Assembly: GCA_009774235.1 (NCBI GenBank)
Contig: VSNJ01000195.1
Coordinates: 1-6,865, forward strand
Direction of reading: 5' to 3'
Source of the DNA: Lachnospiraceae bacterium
Lineage (GTDB): Bacteria; Bacillota; Clostridia; Lachnospirales; Lachnospiraceae
Length of the DNA stretch: 6,865 bases
Of this stretch, positions 1 through 4,699 are shown piece by piece (the stretch's first letter is position 1; every line of letters starts with the position of its first letter). The translations under genes were made by a program, and so were the position numbers. Below the pieces are notes generated by a model. The model saw only the letters and a program-made list of their open reading frames with translations, was not told the DNA's origin and made no database searches.

Positions 1-113
1 CAATATATAAAATACTGAAAAAGGTATTAATTTCAAGACTTATGGTATATAAAGGATTTTTGGGAATGGAACGTTAATGTTTTGTATATAATGGAAAAAT
101 ATGTGTTAAAACC

Positions 114-142
114 TTGACAAGCCCCGGTATTCGTAATATAAT
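114..142 (+). promoter_or_regulatory. Sigma-A promoter of rplM-rpsI
   Basis: TTGACA at 114-119 and TATAAT at 137-142 are both perfect consensus hexamers separated by exactly 17 bp, which predicts transcription starting near 149. This gives the ribosomal protein pair its own strong promoter. The spacer is unusual because it contains the GC-rich 11-mer AAGCCCCGGTA (119-129), which recurs in the leader. The hexamers are seen directly; the start site is inferred. Confidence 0.9.
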
Positions 143-185
143 TAGCAAATGTGGCGTGTGAAATGCTGAACCATAAGCCCCGGTA
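119..185 (+). repeat. 11-bp direct repeat AAGCCCCGGTA in promoter and leader
   Basis: AAGCCCCGGTA occurs exactly at 119-129, inside the promoter spacer, and again at 175-185, inside the leader hairpin. The two copies are 56 bp apart start to start. The flanks are AT-rich, so an exact GC-rich 11-mer repeat stands out. It could be a pair of protein-binding sites, or the trace of a small duplication. No function can be assigned. Confidence 0.6.
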
Positions 186-243
186 GAGCATCTACGCGCA
201 GTTATAATGTAGATAGAGATAGAATATAGCAGTAATTAAGATT
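149..243 (+). promoter_or_regulatory. Structured 5' leader of rplM, candidate L13 autoregulatory leader
   Basis: About 108 nt separate the predicted transcription start from the rplM start codon, and they can fold. One fold has GCGUG (154-158) with UACGC (193-197), then UGCU (164-167) with AGCA (187-190), a symmetrical 2x2 purine internal loop, and ACC (170-172) with GGU (182-184) closing a nine-base loop. A second hairpin, AUCUAC (190-195) with GUAGAU (209-214), uses some of the same bases and so competes with the outer helix. L13 leaders that bind the r-protein are known in Firmicutes. I did not match this one to a covariance model, so the assignment rests on position and folding. Confidence 0.5.
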
Positions 244-256
244 AGGAGGTACTGGG

Positions 257-697
257 ATGAAAAGTTTTATGGCTAGCCCATCCACAATTGAAAAAAAATG
301 GTATGTAGTAGACGCTGCAGGACATACTTTAGGACGCCTCGCATCGGAGGTTGCCAGTGTATTAAGAGGTAAGAATAAGCCAATTTATACACCTCATATT
401 GATACAGGTGATTATGTAATTATAGTTAATGCTGATAAAATAAAGGTTACAGGCAAGAAGCTTGACCAGAAGATTTATTATAGCCATTCTGCTTATGTAG
501 GTGGAATGAAGGAAACAACACTCAAAGATATGCTCGCTAAGAAGCCTGAGTATGTTATTAGCCATGCTGTAAAAGGAATGCTTCCAAAAGGGCCTCTTGG
601 CCGCCAGATGCTGAAGAAGCTTCATGTATATGCAGGTGCAGAGCACGGGCATGAGGCTCAGAAACCAGAAGTTTTAGATATTAAAGAAAGAGCATAG
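257..697 (+). CDS. rplM: 50S ribosomal protein L13
   Basis: This is large-subunit ribosomal protein uL13, an early-binding protein of 23S rRNA needed for 50S assembly. The 146 residues agree with the usual bacterial length (about 142-147). Family signatures are visible: KKWYVVDAAGHTLGRLAS near the N-terminus, YTPHIDTGDYVIIVNADKI with TGKK, KIYYSHSAYVGGMK, the GMLPKGPLGRQMLKKLHVYAG block near residues 107-127, and the HEAQKPE end. The short N-terminal extension before STIEKKW is typical of Firmicutes. The ATG has a perfect AGGAGG (244-249) seven bases upstream. It is followed after 19 nt by rpsI, the standard partner, and is driven by the 114-142 promoter through a folded leader that may allow autoregulation. 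Confidence 0.98.
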   Translation: MKSFMASPSTIEKKWYVVDAAGHTLGRLASEVASVLRGKNKPIYTPHIDTGDYVIIVNADKIKVTGKKLDQKIYYSHSAYVGGMKETTLKDMLAKKPEYVISHAVKGMLPKGPLGRQMLKKLHVYAGAEHGHEAQKPEVLDIKERA

Positions 698-716
698 TTG
701 AGAGGAGGAAATTTCA

Positions 717-1109
717 GTGGCAAATGCAAAGTTTTATGGAACAGGCAGGAGAAAAAGCAGTGTTGCCAGAGTATATTTAGTACCAGGCTCAGGCAAGGTT
801 ACAATTAATAAGAGAGATATGGATGATTATTTTGGTCTTGAAACATTAAAGATTATTGTACGCCAGCCTCTTGAAGCTACTAATACAGCAGATAAATATG
901 ATGCTAAGATTACAGTACGTGGTGGTGGCTTTACAGGACAGGCAGGAGCTATCAGGCATGGTATTGCAAGAGCTCTTCTTACAGTAGACGCAGATTTCCG
1001 TCCTACACTTAAGAAAGCCGGATTCCTTACACGTGATTCACGTATGAAAGAGCGTAAGAAATATGGTCTTAAGAAAGCCCGCAGGGCTCCACAGTTCTCT
1101 AAGAGATAA
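717..1109 (+). CDS. rpsI: 30S ribosomal protein S9
   Basis: This is small-subunit ribosomal protein uS9, whose basic C-terminal tail reaches the P-site tRNA in the 30S head. The 130 residues equal the usual length. Diagnostic stretches are YGTGRRKSSVARVYL at the N-terminus, GGGFTGQAGAIRHGIARAL in the middle, and the LTRDSRMKERKKYG and KKARRAPQFSKR ending with the invariant SKR. The start is GTG, supported by AGGAGG at 703-708 with eight bases of spacing and by the conserved MANAKFYGTGRRK beginning. It is co-transcribed with rplM, and the unit ends at the hairpin at 1163-1195. Confidence 0.98.
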   Translation: MANAKFYGTGRRKSSVARVYLVPGSGKVTINKRDMDDYFGLETLKIIVRQPLEATNTADKYDAKITVRGGGFTGQAGAIRHGIARALLTVDADFRPTLKKAGFLTRDSRMKERKKYGLKKARRAPQFSKR

Positions 1110-1162
1110 TTATAAACCAGTTATAAGTGCAGCAGTGTATGCAGCATAAATATGGTATATAT

Positions 1163-1195
1163 AGACGTTTTCAGAGTAATCTGGAAACGTCTTTT
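1163..1195 (+). terminator. Intrinsic terminator of rplM-rpsI
   Basis: The arms 1163-1175 and 1180-1192 form a 13-bp stem with one T-G wobble (AGACGTTT pairs with AAACGTCT at the base). It is closed by a GTAA tetraloop of the stable GNRA class, and the T-run reaches 1195. It lies 54 bases after the rpsI stop. On the opposite strand the stem is followed by ATATATACC rather than a T-run, so it mainly serves rightward transcription. Confidence 0.88.
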
Positions 1196-1271
1196 AAAAT
1201 TGCAGGAAAACAGGTTAGTGAGAATAGGGAATTAAGTGGCTAAAATAGTCATAGACCATCTGTATGATATA

Positions 1272-2600
1272 TTAAATAGTAATATGTATAACAAGATACT
1301 GGCATGGAATATTTTCAGAATTATTAATTGTTTCATTAGATAATTCAATAGTGCCTTTATGGGTTTGTACTAGGTTTTTTACATATGGAAGCCCAAGACC
1401 ATGTTTTGATGTATTACTTGTTTTAGATGTATAGGTATGTGAAAAAATTTTCTTTATGAAATCCTGTGTTACTTCAGGACCAGGGTTTTTAATGGTTATT
1501 GTATAAGGAGCGTATAGACTGTGGTTACAGTTTATATTCTGTATATTAGAACCAATTTCTATATAGATTGTATCATTTTTTCCAGAAGCCTCAATGGCAT
1601 TATCTAATAAAATCCCTGTAAGGTCTACAATCTGGAATTCATCTGCCTTGCTTTTATATGAATAATTATGTATATTTATATCCAGACATATTTTATTGTT
1701 TATTGCAAGGCAGTACTCGTTATAAAGCAAGGCAATAAGAAGTTTATTTTCAAAGTGAAGCAGCTGTGATGGCAGGGCACCTTTTACCATATGTGAACTA
1801 TAGTGTTTCAGAGCATCTGATAGTGAGTTATAGTCAGAAAATAGTCCAGGAAGGTTAGAGATTGCCTGGATTATATTATTGTAGTTATGTTGTGTTTTAC
1901 GTATGTTAAATATCATATCGTCAAGTATAGGCAGGTAAGTTTCATAATAATGGACAGTCTGCTCTTTTTTATGTGCTTTTATTGCAAAAAATAAAGCCAG
2001 GAAAAGAGTTAAAAATAAAAAAACCATAATAGCAAAAAACATAAAAGGAGATAAAGCATTTAATTCATAGAAATAAAAAGTGTTAATGGCTATCAGGCAG
2101 ATATAAAAAAATAATGATGCAAAAATAAAACCAGGAATTTTTAATAATTTCTGATAAATAGTTTTAATCTTTACAAAGTGGTAAATACCCAAAGTAAGTA
2201 AAAAACCAGATATAATTACAGCACATTGCATAATACTTGAGTCTACAATACGGGTATTTGGGAATAATAACAAAAATAGTGCAAATACAGGCATTTGCAG
2301 CAGACATTCTAAAACATATGTAAAAATTACAGCAGTTAATGCTTCTTTAGGTTTTGAATTTGAAATATATTTAGTAATTAAAAAATGTAGAAAAATAACA
2401 ATAAACCCTTTTAAGATTTGTGAAAGGTTTTCATTTATTTGTAATAAATATGTAATGGTAAATGAAAATATAATTAATAGAATATTATGTGTACTGGAAA
2501 AAATCTTTGGGAGGGAAGTGATATTTGTAAGATAGAACATTATCCATAAAAAGGTAATACTTTCTACAACAGATGTAATAATATTTATTGGAGTATACAA
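1272..2600 (-). CDS. AgrC-like GHKL sensor histidine kinase
   Basis: This is a membrane sensor kinase of the AgrC/HPK10 type, probably the partner of the response regulator upstream. Residues 1-207 are strongly hydrophobic with about six or seven membrane segments (around 5-25, 37-53, 62-79, 88-113, 121-142, 155-178, 183-207) and little extracellular domain, as in peptide-sensing AgrC kinases. The cytoplasmic part has the H-box RKTQHNYNN with probable phosphoacceptor H238, the ATP-binding N-box GILLDNAIEAS (329-339), IKNPGPE (370-376), and the G-box KHGLGLPYVKNL (399-410). AgrC usually has Asp after the His; here it is Asn. The start is TTG, chosen because GGGAGGG lies eight bases upstream, the frame has no ATG before residue 21, and starting there would lose the first membrane segment. 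The ligand is unknown. Confidence 0.88.
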   Translation of the reverse strand: MYTPINIITSVVESITFLWIMFYLTNITSLPKIFSSTHNILLIIFSFTITYLLQINENLSQILKGFIVIFLHFLITKYISNSKPKEALTAVIFTYVLECLLQMPVFALFLLLFPNTRIVDSSIMQCAVIISGFLLTLGIYHFVKIKTIYQKLLKIPGFIFASLFFYICLIAINTFYFYELNALSPFMFFAIMVFLFLTLFLALFFAIKAHKKEQTVHYYETYLPILDDMIFNIRKTQHNYNNIIQAISNLPGLFSDYNSLSDALKHYSSHMVKGALPSQLLHFENKLLIALLYNEYCLAINNKICLDINIHNYSYKSKADEFQIVDLTGILLDNAIEASGKNDTIYIEIGSNIQNINCNHSLYAPYTITIKNPGPEVTQDFIKKIFSHTYTSKTSNTSKHGLGLPYVKNLVQTHKGTIELSNETINNSENIPCQYLVIHITI

Positions 2601-2608
2601 AGTAAAAT

Positions 2609-2615
2609 CCCTCCC
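2609..2615 (-). promoter_or_regulatory. Ribosome binding site fixing the TTG start of the kinase
   Basis: On the minus strand GGGAGGG (complement of 2609-2615) sits eight bases before TTG at 2600-2598. No ATG or GTG is equally well placed, so this site decides the kinase start. No convincing promoter is seen in the 108-bp gap after the regulator gene, so the kinase is probably translated from the regulator transcript. Confidence 0.75.
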
Positions 2616-2708
2616 AGTGATTGTATATTATAAATTAATGTCTATTCTTTTGTTATTAGTGTGTATTTGAAATTTACAGAACTAATAGTTTTGTTTACTT
2701 ATTAATTT

Positions 2709-3407
2709 TTAAACATTTTCTAGCGGCAAGCTGAAATTTCTGCTTATTGGTATTAGTTCATCATTAACTATCATATGTACAAAATGGTTTACAAAGTCAA
2801 AATTTTTAACAAATGCCTGGTTGATTATATATGAGCGGTGGCACCGTATAAATCCATCTGGCAATATATTTATAAGTTTTTTTAATGTGTACTGTCTTGA
2901 GTGGTATTTAGATGATGCAGTCACATATGTTAAATAGCGCCCGTTGGAATTTACATATTGCAAGGCGTCTAAAGATAGCCGTATATGTATGTTTTCGGAA
3001 GTTTTTAATAAAATTGTGTGTTTAGGTTCAAAAAGGCATGCTAATTGTTTATGCAGTTCCTTTTCAGAATAAGGTTTAACAAGGTAAGCAAAACAGTGTA
3101 ACTGGTTTACAGCAGAATAAATATGTTCTGGAAACGCTGTAATAAATACAAATGGTGTGTGCTGGTAGCGTGTAACAGAACGTATCTGGCGTGCAAGTGA
3201 AAGCCCTGCATGGTCAGCATTTTTATTGTCCAGGGAAATATCAAGAAAGAATGCATTAAATATAATTTCTTTTTTTAAAAGGTTATCTGCCTGTTCAAGG
3301 TTCATTGCATAGTAAACTTCAATGTTTGCTGAATAGTTGTTAATCATTTGTTTAAGTGCTTTTGCCTGTATGGCATCATCTTCTAATAGTAGTATATTCT
3401 TTTTCAT
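2709..3407 (-). CDS. LytTR-family response regulator (AgrA/LytR type)
   Basis: This is a cytoplasmic DNA-binding response regulator. From the ATG used here it has 232 residues. The receiver domain (about 2-125) shows the acidic pocket LLEDD, phosphoacceptor D56 in AFFLDISLD, the conserved Thr in FVFITAF (T90) and K111 in AYLVKPYSEKEL. The C-terminal LytTR domain (about 133-232) shows LQYVNSNGRYLTYVT, DGFIRCHRSYIINQAFV and IPISRNF, which are hallmarks of AgrA/LytR/VirR DNA binding. A GTG four codons upstream (3419) is possible, but that GTGAGG is better read as the ribosome binding site for ATG 3407, six bases away. It precedes the kinase gene by 108 bp. No agrB or agrD is present. Its targets are unknown; the divergent genes are candidates. 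Confidence 0.92.
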   Translation of the reverse strand: MKKNILLLEDDAIQAKALKQMINNYSANIEVYYAMNLEQADNLLKKEIIFNAFFLDISLDNKNADHAGLSLARQIRSVTRYQHTPFVFITAFPEHIYSAVNQLHCFAYLVKPYSEKELHKQLACLFEPKHTILLKTSENIHIRLSLDALQYVNSNGRYLTYVTASSKYHSRQYTLKKLINILPDGFIRCHRSYIINQAFVKNFDFVNHFVHMIVNDELIPISRNFSLPLENV

Positions 3408-3450
3408 TTTTAACCTCACTTCTGCGCTGGAATGAATTGTAGTAAAAAGT

Positions 3451-3474
3451 TGTATTACGCAGATACATAATACA
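3451..3474. repeat. Inverted repeat TGTATTA-N10-TAATACA
   Basis: TGTATTA (3451-3457) and TAATACA (3468-3474) are perfect 7-bp complements ten bases apart. The repeat covers the predicted start region of the regulator transcript and touches its -10 hexamer. It could be an operator for a dimeric repressor or a hairpin at the 5' end of the mRNA. The symmetry is seen directly; the role is inferred. Confidence 0.45.
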
Positions 3475-3502
3475 TTTTAAATAGTTTACTGGTAAAAAAC
3501 AA
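3474..3502 (-). promoter_or_regulatory. Candidate promoter of the LytTR/GHKL pair
   Basis: Reading the minus strand, TTGTTT (complement of 3497-3502) is followed after 17 bp by TAAAAT (complement of 3474-3479). The -10 matches consensus at five of six positions and the -35 at three. This places the transcription start near 3467 and leaves a leader of about 60 nt before ATG 3407. A weak -35 would suit a promoter needing an activator such as the regulator itself. Confidence 0.45.
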
Positions 3503-3533
3503 CAGGTTTTATAAATAAAATTTTGCAGTTTAT
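3481..3533 (+). promoter_or_regulatory. Possible LytTR half-sites
   Basis: GCAGTTTAT (3525-3533) matches eight of nine positions of the general LytTR site [TA][AC][CA]GTTN[AG][TG]. ATAGTTTAC (3481-3489) matches seven and lies 44 bp away, twice the ~22-bp spacing usual for LytTR direct repeats. The intermediate position (CAGGTTTTA, 3503-3511) resembles the core only loosely. In AT-rich DNA such degenerate matches arise by chance, so this is a weak call. Confidence 0.25.
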
Positions 3534-3591
3534 AACCAAATAAGCACACTTTATTACCATTCAGGACACAAGGATTAAAAAGTAAGATATA

Positions 3592-3966
3592 ATGCTTGGT
3601 AATATTAAGGTTTATTATAAACCTAAAGGTGTAAGATTTGGTGGTTCTGATTATGCCATATATACTTATTATGATGATAAAGTTAAATTGGCCGATAGTA
3701 TATTTTGTGGTGGTGGAAGTGGTGAAACTTGTATGGTATATAGTGGAGAAAAATATATTTTAAGACTTTCACATGGTGGTTATGATTTGAATTGTTATAC
3801 AAAATATAAATTATTAAAAGATGGAAGTTTAAAAGTTATTGGAACATGTTCTGTTAATGGTACAGATTATATGATTGATAATAAAACCGTTTCAAAATTG
3901 GAATATGAAAAAGAGATAGAATCTTATGTAGATAAACAAGCTGTAAAAATGGAATTTTATAAATAA
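3592..3966 (+). CDS. Hypothetical protein, probably an N-terminally truncated member of an exported family
   Basis: The 124-residue product has no known function. It has no signal peptide, and no good ribosome binding site precedes its ATG: the nearest, AAGGA at 3570-3574, is 17 bases away. A stop codon lies nine bases upstream in frame. The content (YAIYTYYDDKVKLADSIF, a Gly-rich GGGSG turn, then KYKLLKDGSLKVIGT) resembles the C-terminal half of secreted proteins that begin with a signal peptide and an Asp-rich DxDxD segment. The next gene has that full layout: its VLYQYIDG...YILTLKEGKIIS section can be laid alongside this one. The ending, GTDYMIDNKTVSKLEYEKEIESY, also looks like the tail of a larger protein. 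Either it is a remnant of a tandem duplication that lost its 5' end, or a small cytoplasmic protein. The DNA is very AT-rich. It lies 21 bp before the next gene. Confidence 0.55.
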   Translation: MLGNIKVYYKPKGVRFGGSDYAIYTYYDDKVKLADSIFCGGGSGETCMVYSGEKYILRLSHGGYDLNCYTKYKLLKDGSLKVIGTCSVNGTDYMIDNKTVSKLEYEKEIESYVDKQAVKMEFYK

Positions 3967-3987
3967 TATTTAGAAAGGTAAATATTT

Positions 3988-4647
3988 ATGTATAGAATAA
4001 AAAAACTTTTAAGTATATTAATAATTATATCATTATTTGCATGTAACCATCAATATGCTGCAGCTTCTGACAGCAATAATATGGAAAAGGTAATAAAGTA
4101 TTATTCTAATGGAAAATATAAGAAAGCTTTACAATATGGAAAGAAATTAGGTAAATATGCAAAAGAGCAATGTGTAAAAAATATGTCTACAAGCATGAAA
4201 AAAGCATATTTGGAAGTTGTAAAACAATACCCAAGTGTTACATTTAAAAAAAATGATGGCATGTATATGTGGGATTATTATTTAACAGATATTGACAATG
4301 ATAAAAAAACAGATTTACTTGTTATATATGGTTCATGTGAAGCTGATGTAAAATTAGTTTTATACCAATATATAGATGGAATGGCACAAGAGATAACATC
4401 AGTTAAATGTAGTAATAGTTCTTTTTCTGCTTATCCAAAACATAAAGGTATTATAAGATATGAAAACAATATGGGGGAAGAGGCTCTTTATATTTTAACA
4501 TTGAAAGAAGGCAAAATTATATCTGGAAAAGTAGGCAGCAGATATGTTGAAAAGCCTAAAAATTATTTAAAAATAGGATGTCATTTAAAAGGCCACAGTT
4601 TTTATGAGGATGAGGTTGTTCTTTTTTCTTATGATGATTTGAAATAA
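3988..4647 (+). CDS. Exported hypothetical protein with Asp-rich DIDND segment
   Basis: This 219-residue protein has no recognised function. Residues 1-26 form a signal peptide: basic MYRIKK, a hydrophobic LLSILIIISLF core, then either a lipobox-like LFAC (Cys19, with an atypical Phe at -2) or a signal peptidase I site after HQYAAA. It may therefore be a lipoprotein or a secreted protein. Residues 31-80 are Lys-rich and probably helical. Residues 99-111, LTDIDNDKKTDLL, resemble the calcium-loop-like DxDxD segments of secreted VCBS/FG-GAP-like proteins. The rest is predicted beta-rich. The ATG has AAAGGT nine bases upstream. It probably shares a transcript with the preceding fragment, which looks like a partial relative, and with the protease-FHA gene 52 bp downstream. 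Exact binding partners cannot be seen. Confidence 0.75.
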   Translation: MYRIKKLLSILIIISLFACNHQYAAASDSNNMEKVIKYYSNGKYKKALQYGKKLGKYAKEQCVKNMSTSMKKAYLEVVKQYPSVTFKKNDGMYMWDYYLTDIDNDKKTDLLVIYGSCEADVKLVLYQYIDGMAQEITSVKCSNSSFSAYPKHKGIIRYENNMGEEALYILTLKEGKIISGKVGSRYVEKPKNYLKIGCHLKGHSFYEDEVVLFSYDDLK

Positions 4648-4699
4648 AGAAACAGCAGAAATTACATAAATTATTATAATAATTAGGAGGGTTACATAA

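Noticed and set aside
70..78. AACGTTAAT, a full match to the degenerate LytTR half-site, upstream of rplM
   Set aside because: It is a single copy with no second half-site ~22 bp away, and regulation of ribosomal genes by such a regulator is not expected.
87..92. TATAAT as a second rplM promoter
   Set aside because: No acceptable -35 hexamer lies 16-18 bp upstream and the extended -10 TG is not in register; the 114-142 promoter is far better.
362..652. Minus-strand open frame of 96 codons inside rplM
   Set aside because: It lies wholly opposite a certain ribosomal protein gene and its product has no family features.
1163..1195. The rpsI terminator as a two-way terminator also serving the kinase gene
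   Set aside because: The reverse strand has ATATATACC after the stem and no T-run, so leftward termination is not supported.
3486..3560. Minus-strand 24-codon frame (begins MVIKCAYLV, two Cys) upstream of the LytTR gene, considered as a signal peptide precursor
   Set aside because: It has no Shine-Dalgarno sequence, it overlaps the predicted promoter, and it has no AgrD-like layout.
4288..4320. DIDNDKKTDLL as a dockerin or EF-hand
   Set aside because: Only one Asp-rich loop is present, without the duplicated 22-residue dockerin repeat or an EF-hand helix pair.
4675..4680. TATAAT as a promoter of the protease-FHA gene
   Set aside because: The position 17 bp upstream reads ACAGCA, with no -35 match, and the start site would fall inside the ribosome binding site.
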